From a virus, in the IMG/VR virus record IMGVR_UViG_3300046373_000062, positions 1 through 42,969 of that record: a stretch of DNA of 42,969 nt. One strand, given 5' to 3'. This document shows positions 6,797 through 12,843 of the stretch, one piece after another (position 1 is the stretch's first letter; every line of letters starts with the position of its first letter). The notes under the pieces were generated by a model. It was not told where the DNA came from, searched no databases, and was given only the letters and a program-made list of their open reading frames with translations. A program made the position numbers and the translations under genes.

Positions 6797-8455
6797 ATGA
6801 AGACACCAGCAGAAGAAGTAGGCTTTGTCGTCGGCGGTCAATACAGGTTACAAGATGAACATAACACCTTTAATTTTTCCGCCGGAACTACGCTGACATT
6901 TAACGAAGACGATGGTAGTATCAACCCCTGGTTTATACAAGACGACCCAAATGACCGCTGGCCGATTGAACTAAGTTATTTCTTTAAAACAGGACAAACA
7001 AAACTAACACAGGAACAAATAGATATGGCATGGACAGAGATAGAAGAATTCAAGCCCGGAGATAAAGTTTCAACACCTCACGGTGACGCTAATGTTATTC
7101 AAGCCTATGAAAATAATATTACTTACGAAGTACCAGGCGGCTGGAGATACAATGAAGGCAGGTCACGAATTAAGAAGATCGAAACACAGGGAGAAAAACA
7201 AACAGAAGAAAAAGGAGAAAGAGTGGAATTTACTACAGAAGATATTGGCAAATCTGTCAAGAAGAAGAAAGATGGTAAGCTTGGCAAGATTGTCGATGTT
7301 AACAGCCGAAACGTCCGCGTTGAATGGCAAACCGGCCTGAAAGAAAGCATCAATAAAAAAGAAGCTCATAATCATATTGAGAAAACCGAAGATCAAGCTA
7401 AAAACGAAGAGAAGGCAGTCGAGCAAAAGACCAGCAACATGGCTGATAGTATGTTCGCCCTCCTCGAGGTAGAGCGCAAGGTCCGAGAGAAGATTGACGA
7501 AAAAGTAGACGAAGGCCTGAAAGAAATCAAGGAAATCGCTGAGTCAAAGCGTACTCTTGAGATTAAAAAGGGTGATGAGACCCGTGAAGTCAAGGGTACG
7601 AAGCACAAACAGCTCGAACAACTCATTGAATATGCGGCAGCTCGCCTTAACCCACTTCTTGTTGGTATGGCCGGTACAGGTAAGACACACGCCGCAGAAC
7701 AAGCCTCAGACGCTCTGGGACTCCGCTTCTTCTCCATCTCAGTAGGAGCACAGACCACGAAGACAGATATTATGGGGTATATGTCAGCCAACGGTGACTA
7801 TATCTCGACCCACTTCCGTGACGCCTACGAGAATGGTGGTATCTTCCTCATGGACGAGATTGACGCTGGTAACGCGAACGTCCTCATTACCATCAACGCA
7901 GCTCTATCGAACGGTATCGCGGCTTTCCCAGATACAATGGTAAAGAAGCACGATGATTTCATCTTTATCGCTTCAGCAAACACCTTCGGGAACGGTGCTA
8001 ACCGCCAGTATGTCGGCCGTAACCAGCTTGACGCCGCTACTCTCGACCGCTTTGCAGTGATTGAATGGCTGATCGACGATGATCTAGAGCGTTCACTAGC
8101 TCGTGGCGAACAAGGCAACGCATGGTATGAAGCAGTTAAAGAAACTCGTAAGTATGTTGCTGATCGTAGCATCCGGGCCCTTATCAGCCCACGTGCTACA
8201 CAAAAGGGCTCACTACTCATCTCACTGGGTAAAAGCGCAGAGGAGGCCGCTAACGCCACTCTCCTGAGCTCCGTACCAGAAGATAAGAAAGCGGACATAC
8301 TGAAGATTGCGCTCGACGTCTTTAACAGGAACCTAATCCCAAAAGGTAAAGCCAAACCTGCTCAAGCACCAAAGAAGAGCAGTGAGGGCATTGCAGTCCA
8401 GGGTAATGTAATATTTGGCGGTGGTATTGGCACCCTAGGGAGCTTACCCTTCTAA
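6797..8455 (+). CDS. MoxR/CobS-like AAA+ ATPase
   Basis: A 552-residue protein. The N-terminal third has two small SH3/KOW-like barrels (GDKVSTPHGDANV... and DIGKSVKKKKDGKLGKI), a charged helical linker follows, and the AAA+ module begins near residue 270: Walker A GMAGTGKT at about 290, Walker B IFLMDEID at about 350, sensor ASANTFG, and an arginine-finger-type LDRF. This is the MoxR/CobS clade, whose members remodel or load cofactors into partner proteins. The next gene, coupled by TAATG, is the likely partner. An internal start site at 7223 may yield a shorter form. Confidence 0.8.
   Translation: MKTPAEEVGFVVGGQYRLQDEHNTFNFSAGTTLTFNEDDGSINPWFIQDDPNDRWPIELSYFFKTGQTKLTQEQIDMAWTEIEEFKPGDKVSTPHGDANVIQAYENNITYEVPGGWRYNEGRSRIKKIETQGEKQTEEKGERVEFTTEDIGKSVKKKKDGKLGKIVDVNSRNVRVEWQTGLKESINKKEAHNHIEKTEDQAKNEEKAVEQKTSNMADSMFALLEVERKVREKIDEKVDEGLKEIKEIAESKRTLEIKKGDETREVKGTKHKQLEQLIEYAAARLNPLLVGMAGTGKTHAAEQASDALGLRFFSISVGAQTTKTDIMGYMSANGDYISTHFRDAYENGGIFLMDEIDAGNANVLITINAALSNGIAAFPDTMVKKHDDFIFIASANTFGNGANRQYVGRNQLDAATLDRFAVIEWLIDDDLERSLARGEQGNAWYEAVKETRKYVADRSIRALISPRATQKGSLLISLGKSAEEAANATLLSSVPEDKKADILKIALDVFNRNLIPKGKAKPAQAPKKSSEGIAVQGNVIFGGGIGTLGSLPF
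7208..7225 (+). promoter_or_regulatory. Internal ribosome-binding site and GTG inside the AAA+ gene
   Basis: AAAAAGGAGAAAGA directly before an in-frame GTG at 7223 (codon 143). The site matches the phage's best early ribosome sites. Use of it would give a ~410-residue ATPase without the first SH3-like barrel. Confidence 0.45.
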
Positions 8456-9456
8456 TGATCGACCGTGACGGAACACTGAAACTACACCAATGGTCTGGTG
8501 GTTACGTCGGCGAGGTGCAAGTCAAGAAACCACTTGGCTACCTCGCTCCCCAGACACTCTTCGCCCAGTTCGATGGCCTCGATATAATGCTTGATTATGT
8601 CGAGAAAGAAATGCCAGTTGCTAAACGAGAAAAGAGTTCGGAGAACGGCGGCGGGGACTTCAACGCATTCAAGAGCTATGAAGAAGCCCTCCATGTATTC
8701 AGGAAGAACCCACAAAGTATCGTAAAGTTTGACCCCGCGCAGCTTGCTATCAAGGATGACACCGAATCGGGTATCCTCGTTGACTATGACGTAGTGGGTG
8801 ACTACATCGACATGGGGCGCTTTATGGAAGGTATCCCGGAATCATGGGGATCAATGCACAATGGCAACTCTCGTAATCGACGTGCCAATATCGTCATTAA
8901 CATGACTCAGGTATGGATGATGAAGGTAGAGGACATTATACACCGCCAGGAACGCGTCAGCCGCCTTGTAGACGCTCTAGAAGCGGGTGGAGTACGTACT
9001 CAGGTGACGGGTATCATCAGCGATAGGTGCCAGCATGTCGAAGTCATCGTAAAACACCACCATGAACCGCTCAATATCACCGATATGGCTGTAATTTCTC
9101 ACCCAGAGTTCCTTCGCCGGATACTCTTCCGAGTCTGTGAGTATTCAAAAACGTTCGAGTACGGATACGGCAACGCTATTGTATTCGACCAGAGTGTGAC
9201 ACCGACTATGCTCATCCCGGAGAATAACGATGAACTGTGTATCTTTGTCGGCTCAAATCTTGTGAGTATTCCTAAGATTAATGAGTCATTTGATAAACTA
9301 GAACGGCTTCTTGTCTGGGAAATGAGCAAGCCCGTGCCTGAGGTCCAAAGCGTGAAGTTGTCAGAGAATGGTATCTATTTCGAAGCTAATGGCTACCGAG
9401 CCTCTGATGAAATCATCCGTGAGGGACAAGAAATACTAAGAAGGAAGGAGGAATAA
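8455..9456 (+). CDS. Probable partner protein of the MoxR-like ATPase
   Basis: A 333-residue soluble protein starting in a TAATG overlap with the AAA+ gene. It has no clear von Willebrand A MIDAS motif, the usual MoxR partner fold, but its position and the mixed alpha/beta pattern around residues 140-230 (RANIVINMTQVW..., RLVDALEAGGVRTQVTGII...) match phage proteins regularly paired with CobS-like ATPases. A CQHVEVIVKHHHEP stretch could bind metal. I infer that it is the substrate-engaging subunit; its function is not known. Confidence 0.65.
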   Translation: MIDRDGTLKLHQWSGGYVGEVQVKKPLGYLAPQTLFAQFDGLDIMLDYVEKEMPVAKREKSSENGGGDFNAFKSYEEALHVFRKNPQSIVKFDPAQLAIKDDTESGILVDYDVVGDYIDMGRFMEGIPESWGSMHNGNSRNRRANIVINMTQVWMMKVEDIIHRQERVSRLVDALEAGGVRTQVTGIISDRCQHVEVIVKHHHEPLNITDMAVISHPEFLRRILFRVCEYSKTFEYGYGNAIVFDQSVTPTMLIPENNDELCIFVGSNLVSIPKINESFDKLERLLVWEMSKPVPEVQSVKLSENGIYFEANGYRASDEIIREGQEILRRKEE

Positions 9457-9524
9457 TGGAACTACTGGCTTTTATAGGCGCACTTGTCGTCATAGCTATC
9501 ATATTCGATGTACTCTTCAGCTAA
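9456..9524 (+). CDS. 22-residue membrane microprotein
   Basis: Starts in a TAATG overlap behind AAGGAGGAATA, one of the strongest ribosome sites here. The product is a single hydrophobic helix (MELLAFIGALVVIAIIFDVLFS). It is too short for a domain assignment. The strong site and coupling to the ATPase pair argue it is translated. Confidence 0.55.
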   Translation: MELLAFIGALVVIAIIFDVLFS

Positions 9525-9562
9525 ACCCCTACTTAAACAAACATCCTAAAGGAGAAAATAAA

Positions 9563-9769
9563 ATGAACAAGAAAAAAGAAATTACCCTGATCCTTATGGC
9601 ACTCGTGGCCACTAGCAAAGAAGTATTCGCCGACGCACGTGAAGTACAGAAGGTCTACCGTGATGATCCAGTTCGTCAGGACCGTGAACTTGATAAGATT
9701 GCAAAGGGTGCCGCCGAGCTCGTAGAAGATGTAGCAGCCCTCATTGACTCACTTTACGACGAAGAATAG
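9563..9769 (+). CDS. Hypothetical 68-residue helical protein
   Basis: AAAGGAGAAAATAAA precedes the ATG. The product has a basic N-terminus with a weak hydrophobic helix (ITLILMALVATS) and an acidic helical remainder. The next gene starts on the base after its stop codon. No family recognised. Confidence 0.7.
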   Translation: MNKKKEITLILMALVATSKEVFADAREVQKVYRDDPVRQDRELDKIAKGAAELVEDVAALIDSLYDEE

Positions 9770-10027
9770 ATGATTGCAGAGGTCGTATTCAGACCAGCGA
9801 AAAGTATGCCACTCTATCCAACTAGGGTGGCTACTTCTCCTTGGCGACGTATTAAAGTATCTACCGGCGAGACTATCAAACTCGAACCGCAGGTGATACA
9901 ATGGAAAGGTAAGACGCTCTGGGTGGGCGACTTCGAACTGTTTAAGATGATTATTAAGGACTGGATGAAGCGCTATAACTGGTCAAAAGACCAAGCCTTC
10001 GATGAATATTTCGATATGTCGGCATAA
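9770..10027 (+). CDS. Hypothetical 85-residue protein
   Basis: Begins immediately after the upstream TAG. N-terminal half is beta-rich and basic (RVATSPWRRIKVSTGETIKLEP), C-terminal half helical with a W-rich segment. Possibly nucleic-acid binding by composition only. Last clear gene before a small transcription unit of 40 codons. Confidence 0.65.
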   Translation: MIAEVVFRPAKSMPLYPTRVATSPWRRIKVSTGETIKLEPQVIQWKGKTLWVGDFELFKMIIKDWMKRYNWSKDQAFDEYFDMSA

Positions 10028-10065
10028 AATGCCCCATGTGTGATATATTTCACAGTCATAACTTA

Positions 10066-10090
10066 CCACTAGCCTTATAGTCTCTAGTGG
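10066..10090 (+). promoter_or_regulatory. Hairpin abutting the ribosome site of the 40-residue gene
   Basis: CCACTAG (10066-10072) pairs with CTAGTGG (10084-10090), immediately before GAGGTTACAAA-ATG. The fold would place the GGGAGG ribosome site at or in the stem. A weak TGA-TATATT -10 lies at 10041-10049. Confidence 0.4.
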
Positions 10091-10101
10091 GAGGTTACAA
10101 A

Positions 10102-10224
10102 ATGAAAAAGAAGTGGGGATTACACAAGCGGCGAAGGTTTCTGTCTTATCTAGAGAGCAACCTATCCGTAAAACTAGGGGAAAGAATAGACAAGAAAACT
10201 ATTGACACAGAACCAATAGCTTGA
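10102..10224 (+). CDS. 40-residue basic protein
   Basis: Starts after GGGAGGTTACAAA. The product begins MKKKWGLHKRRRF and has a net positive charge; it could bind nucleic acid. The last 23 bases, including the TGA, overlap the next promoter (-35 at 10202). No family recognised. Confidence 0.5.
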   Translation: MKKKWGLHKRRRFLSYLESNLSVKLGERIDKKTIDTEPIA

Positions 10225-10230
10225 TACTAT
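10202..10230 (+). promoter_or_regulatory. Strong promoter of a small RNA unit
   Basis: TTGACA, 17 bases, TGA then TACTAT. It is followed about 120 bases later by a strong intrinsic terminator with no convincing gene between. Confidence 0.8.
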
Positions 10231-10236
10231 TGGATT

Positions 10237-10378
10237 GTGCCATTAGCGCACTTGAGAAATGCACATAACTGAGAGATTTATGTGTGTGAAGTGGAAGGTT
10301 TCAACACCTCGTTAGGCTACCTTTTGGGAGGGGTACCTAACAAAGAGCGGAGAGCTACTGCGAGGGCTCTCCGTTTTC
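10237..10378 (+). ncRNA. Candidate ~140-nt small RNA at the convergent junction
   Basis: Bounded by the promoter at 10202-10230 and the terminator at 10348-10380. Three stems: CACTT/AAGTG (10249, 10289) enclosing CACATAA/TTATGTG (10262, 10278); GTTAGG-c-TACC/GGTACCTAAC (10311-10341) with loop TTTTGGGAGG; and the terminator. A GTG-started frame from 10282 runs through the terminator and is not credible. The loop is complementary to the leader of the tRNA operon at 11041-11192. Confidence 0.65.
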
Positions 10379-10380
10379 TA
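10348..10380 (+). terminator. Strong terminator at the early/late convergence
   Basis: CGGAGAGC (10348-10355) pairs with GCTCTCCG (10366-10373), followed by TTTTCTATT. The same stem covers the last codons of the - strand gene ending at 10355 and may also serve that strand, though its U-tract is poorer there. Confidence 0.85.
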
Positions 10381-10495
10381 TTGTTTGCAATGCTAAATGA
10401 CCGAGTGAGATTATTCTTTCGAATATCTCGAATATCCGTTGATCTGATTCTTCGTAGAGATTATCGACCCATTGTTCTAGTTCACGCTTCTCCAT
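10355..10495 (-). CDS. 46-residue acidic helical protein
   Basis: Start chosen at the ATG at 10495 (GAGGACTGGGATA upstream), which overlaps the end of the preceding gene by 14 bases; a longer frame from 10549 lacks a ribosome site. Product MEKRELEQWVDNLYEESDQR... is helical and acidic. Its stop lies in the terminator stem. Function unknown. Confidence 0.55.
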   Translation of the reverse strand: MEKRELEQWVDNLYEESDQRIFEIFERIISLGHLALQTIENGEPSQ

Positions 10496-10835
10496 TATCC
10501 CAGTCCTCAGGAAATGTGTCGGCAGTACTGAGGTCTTTAGCAAGGGCATTATGAAGTGTTTCAGCGTCCATCTCGGAGACGCGGGGCATATTTAGAATTT
10601 GTGGGAACTCATTATCAACAATGAACTCTTCTAGGCGGGCATATTGGTCAGGGAGAATAGCTTTATAGACATACATGCCTTTTTGCTCTTCATCCTCTTC
10701 TGCTTTGTCAAACGTTGTAAAGACGTGGTTATACATCGCTAGCTGGCCTAAGAATGTAAAGAGAGTAGTATTGTCGCGGCGGAACTGGCGTTCGTATCCG
10801 CCGTAAGTAAAGTTGATAACGGGTTCGTTTTCCAT
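10482..10835 (-). CDS. Hypothetical 117-residue protein
   Basis: Acidic soluble product, beta-rich at the start (NFTYGGYERQFRRDNTTLF) and helical later. It has no good Shine-Dalgarno but an AAACAAACACT leader typical of this phage, and a TGC-TATACT -10 about 45 bases upstream. It is the last larger gene of the late strand. No family recognised; ends in TGA. Confidence 0.65.
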   Translation of the reverse strand: MENEPVINFTYGGYERQFRRDNTTLFTFLGQLAMYNHVFTTFDKAEEDEEQKGMYVYKAILPDQYARLEEFIVDNEFPQILNMPRVSEMDAETLHNALAKDLSTADTFPEDWDNGEA

Positions 10836-10851
10836 AGTGTTTGTTTCCGTT

Positions 10852-10868
10852 AGCGTAAGACGCTTTTT
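10852..10868 (+). terminator. + facing terminator inside the late strand
   Basis: AGCGT-AAG-ACGCT followed by TTTTTAT. It faces against the direction of the surrounding - strand genes. Confidence 0.4.
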
Positions 10869-10879
10869 ATGTTAAATGC

Positions 10880-10885
10880 AGTATA
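10880..10885 (-). promoter_or_regulatory. Extended -10 promoter for the 117-residue gene
   Basis: TGC-TATACT on the - strand, right after a - strand terminator. No good -35 at 17 bases, so strength depends on the extended -10. Confidence 0.45.
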
Positions 10886-10896
10886 GCACAACCGCA

Positions 10897-10922
10897 ATAA
10901 AAATACCAGCCCGAAAGCTGGT
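10897..10922 (-). terminator. Terminator of the first tRNA operon
   Basis: ACCAGC...GCTGGT on the - strand, followed by ATTTTTATT. It closes the unit that contains the two tRNAs at 11041-11192. Confidence 0.8.
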
Positions 10923-11040
10923 GAATAATTTCTGAGGAGGAGTACGCTACACTCCTGTGGGCCGACCTAAGCTTACAGAGCCAATCGTAACCTAGTATCT
11001 GTGTCAGGCACCTACGATTTTTTTGCCATTTCCTCGTGTT
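10923..11040 (-). ncRNA. Structured RNA tail between tRNAs and terminator
   Basis: About 118 bases with no gene. On the - strand AATCGTA/TACGATT (11019-11013 with 10989-10983) forms one stem and AGGAGT/ACTCCT a second. It lacks a T-loop, so it is not a third tRNA. It is either a processed by-product of tRNA maturation or a small RNA. Confidence 0.35.
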
Positions 11041-11114
11041 GTACAACGGGTGGACTCGAACCACCGACTTCCGGGTTTGACGCCCGGCGCTCTAGCCAAC
11101 TGAGCTACGTCGTA
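11041..11114 (-). tRNA. tRNA with anticodon UCA (UGA-reading?) and unusual G33
   Basis: Full cloverleaf: acceptor TACGACG/CGTTGTA with one G-T, D-stem GCTC/GAGC with GG in the loop, anticodon stem CCGGG/CCCGG, T-stem GGTGG/CCACC with loop TTCGAGT. The 7-base anticodon loop is CGTCAAA, so by standard numbering the anticodon is TCA (34-36), which would read UGA. Position 33, nearly always U, is G. CCA is not encoded. Identity is uncertain; it could be an opal-suppressor-type tRNA, or one not active as an elongator. Confidence 0.7.
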
Positions 11115-11117
11115 TTA

Positions 11118-11192
11118 TGGTAGCAGGTATGGGAGTTGAACCCATCTGGGATGCTTATGAGACATCCAACCTCACCGGAAGTAGAACCTGCA
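11118..11192 (-). tRNA. tRNA-Met (CAT)
   Basis: Acceptor TGCAGGT/ACCTGCT with a U-U mismatch at 1-72, A73 and encoded CCA; anticodon stem GATGT/GCATC with loop CTCATAA, anticodon CAT; T-arm ATGGG-TTCAACT-CCCAT. The D-stem is weak (three pairs). The unpaired 1-72 position recalls initiator tRNAs, but the three GC pairs of the initiator anticodon stem are absent. Could also be a CAT tRNA-Ile read after modification. Confidence 0.75.
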
Positions 11193-11371
11193 TTATATGG
11201 CGGGGCGGCTAGCGTGGCACTTGCCGCCCCTTTTTGTTTTGGTGCTTTTTAGCTAGCAGATATAGCGTACTTGGCCAACCGAGAGGTAGTCTATTACGAG
11301 AGACTAAGTGTGAGGTGGGGTTTTGGGAGGGTTACATTGAGAGTTGAGGAAGGTGCAATCTGTTACTCCTA
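11193..11371 (-). ncRNA. Leader of the first tRNA operon
   Basis: About 175 bases without a gene between the promoter at 11372-11400 and tRNA-Met. It contains CTGTTA-ggag-TAACAG near the transcript start, AGTCT/AGACT, a C-rich stretch CCCTCCCAAAACCCC, and an AUG-UAA start-stop pair. The C-rich stretch pairs with the loop of the candidate RNA at 10237-10378. Confidence 0.4.
11202..11240 (+). terminator. + facing GC-rich terminator upstream of tRNA-Met
   Basis: GGGGCGGC (11202-11209) pairs with GCCGCCCC (11223-11230), followed by TTTTTGTTTT on the + strand. On the - strand it has no U-run, so it acts against antisense transcription entering the exonuclease gene. Confidence 0.7.
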
Positions 11372-11400
11372 ACAGTAGCACAGATAAGCACTACCGTCAA
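11372..11400 (-). promoter_or_regulatory. Promoter of the first tRNA operon
   Basis: TTGACG, 17 bases, TGC then TACTGT on the - strand, directly after the exonuclease stop codon. Confidence 0.7.
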
Positions 11401-11402
11401 GA

Positions 11403-12140
11403 CTAATTTACGTATTCTACAACTGCTTTTTGTGCAGTCCGTGCTTGGCACCAGCCAAAACAGTCCTGGCACTGGAAACGAGCGACGCTAGTGGTCTTAT
11501 TGTGCTTAAGTCCACGGCTCTGAAGATGGGTGCCACCACACTTAGGACAAGCGTCTGGGCGTCCTTCAATGACGTTTAGTGCAGGGTGGTTATCCATCCA
11601 TGGCAACAGCTTAAGATAGACCTGTTCAAGGAGAATGACGTCTTGCTTATTGTAGGCTAACATCTTCTTCCAGGCCTTTGGTTCACCGTTCATACAGCCT
11701 AGCCAGGTATCAAAACCACCAGTTTCAGCTTTACGGCCGACGCCGAGTGATTTACCGAGGTCATCGAGCTTATTGCTATTGAACTTGAAGTATCTGCGGG
11801 CGACTTTTAGCGTGTCGATAGTCTTGTATGGGGATGGCGGGGTGAGTCCGTATTGCATGAACTTGACATTCATCATCCGCTGGTCGAACTTATCCCCGTT
11901 ATGGGCGATAACAATATCAGCCTGGTCAAATAGGTTCCAGAGACGCAGTACAAGTGCTTCTTCAGTTACCTTATCTTGACCGACGGCGATAGTCTTCTTC
12001 TCGCCAAGCCACTTATACGAAAAAGAGAGGAGGTCCCACTCCTTCTCGAATGTAATTACTGTTTGGTCATACTTGCCATAGACATAGCCGAGGTTGGGGC
12101 CTGACTCAATGTCATAAAGCAAAATCTTGCTTTTCTTCAT
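11403..12140 (-). CDS. DnaQ-like DEDDy 3'-5' exonuclease with zinc ribbon
   Basis: A 245-residue protein. Exo I D10-x-E12 (LYDIESG), Exo II N81...D86 (HNGDKFD) and Exo III Y163-xxx-D167 (YNKQDV) are the DEDDy RNase-H-fold nuclease residues. A C-terminal zinc ribbon follows: C198PKC201 and C224QDC227. In this family the fold is used for proofreading or nucleic-acid turnover. It has its own promoter and lies downstream of lysis genes, away from the early replication genes, which is odd for a replication enzyme and may indicate late DNA or RNA processing. Confidence 0.85.
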   Translation of the reverse strand: MKKSKILLYDIESGPNLGYVYGKYDQTVITFEKEWDLLSFSYKWLGEKKTIAVGQDKVTEEALVLRLWNLFDQADIVIAHNGDKFDQRMMNVKFMQYGLTPPSPYKTIDTLKVARRYFKFNSNKLDDLGKSLGVGRKAETGGFDTWLGCMNGEPKAWKKMLAYNKQDVILLEQVYLKLLPWMDNHPALNVIEGRPDACPKCGGTHLQSRGLKHNKTTSVARFQCQDCFGWCQARTAQKAVVEYVN

Positions 12141-12185
12141 TTTTACATTTACCTGTTTATTTTTTAGCCTAAATATGCTACTGGT

Positions 12186-12214
12186 AGGTTATCACAGTAT
12201 TGTGAAAATGTCAA
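12186..12214 (-). promoter_or_regulatory. Promoter of the exonuclease gene
   Basis: TTGACA, 17 bases, TGA then TAACCT on the - strand, 45 bases before the ATG. Confidence 0.7.
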
Positions 12215-12217
12215 TGC

Positions 12218-12619
12218 TTACTTGAGGCGGGAGTACTCAGCGGACAGTGTGTCCCAGAGTTCAGGAGTAATAACATTATAGCGTGGCAACGCAGCTGAAC
12301 CATAGCGTAGCGGTGTTTGGTCCTGATAGGCATCGTAGAGCACATCCATAACGTCAGTAATATCAGGGAGTGGTGACGGCTCGTAGATAGCGTGATAGAC
12401 GGCGTGGGTGTCTTTTAATAAGGGGAACTGATTCGGGGCGAGGTCCCGCCAGGTCTGCGTGATAGCAAATTGGCCCATACGACGGGCAGTCCAGCAAATA
12501 TGATGATTGTTCCAGTTCTCCTGTTTAGTAGGATCGAGAACACTTCTAGGCAAAGAGAGCTCATGGGGTGACACCGGGAATCCATTAATATGTGGTGATT
12601 CACGCTTAAGTCGCTCCAT
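12218..12619 (-). CDS. Conserved phage protein with NHH...W motif (HNH-like?)
   Basis: A 133-residue product. Start taken at 12619 because AAAGGAG sits six bases upstream; an ATG at 12625 lies too close to it. The core NWNNHHICWTARRMGQ...WRDLAPNQFPLLKDTHAVYHAIYEPSPLPD resembles proteins common in phages of Actinobacteria and related groups that carry an HH-W motif then a spaced H-xx-HA, a possible degenerate HNH or zinc site. Activity unproven. It follows the holin in the lysis cluster. Confidence 0.65.
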   Translation of the reverse strand: MERLKRESPHINGFPVSPHELSLPRSVLDPTKQENWNNHHICWTARRMGQFAITQTWRDLAPNQFPLLKDTHAVYHAIYEPSPLPDITDVMDVLYDAYQDQTPLRYGSAALPRYNVITPELWDTLSAEYSRLK

Positions 12620-12646
12620 GAGCATCTCCTTTAGGAATTTAGAATG

Positions 12647-12811
12647 TTAGGCAGGTTGGTTGGTCTGTGCAGTTACGTAAGCGTTTGCGCCTATGTAAGC
12701 AAGTACGACAGTTACGAGTCCGAGGTAATCACCATGTGCGTAACACACTAATGCGGTACCAAGTGCAAGCAAGAATTTGCGGCTCAGTAAGTTGGAAAGT
12801 AGTTGTTTCAT
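12647..12811 (-). CDS. 54-residue putative holin
   Basis: Starts after AAAGGATATAT, 31 bases downstream of the endolysin stop. The product has a basic start (MKQLLSNLLSRK), two hydrophobic segments (about residues 13-24 and 31-47) separated by a short HGDY turn, and a polar tail: class II holin layout. Small two-span proteins next to a GH25 endolysin are typically holins that open the membrane for enzyme release. The coiled-coil membrane protein at 13761-14078 is an alternative or second lysis factor. Confidence 0.7.
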   Translation of the reverse strand: MKQLLSNLLSRKFLLALGTALVCYAHGDYLGLVTVVLAYIGANAYVTAQTNQPA

Positions 12812-12822
12812 ATATATCCTTT

Positions 12823-12843
12823 AGACGGTAAGCGTCTTTTTTT
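12823..12843 (+). terminator. + facing terminator beside the endolysin stop
   Basis: AGACG-gtaag-CGTCT followed by six T on the + strand. It faces against the late genes. Confidence 0.5.

Noticed and set aside
7393-8355. Long - strand frames opposite the AAA+ gene
   Set aside because: Shadow frames; the + strand carries Walker A, Walker B and sensor motifs.
10282-10554. GTG-started + strand frame of 90 codons
   Set aside because: It runs through a strong terminator and then antisense to two better supported genes; its first part coincides with RNA hairpins.
10867-11064. 65-codon - strand frame
   Set aside because: Includes the end of a tRNA, two RNA hairpins and a terminator.
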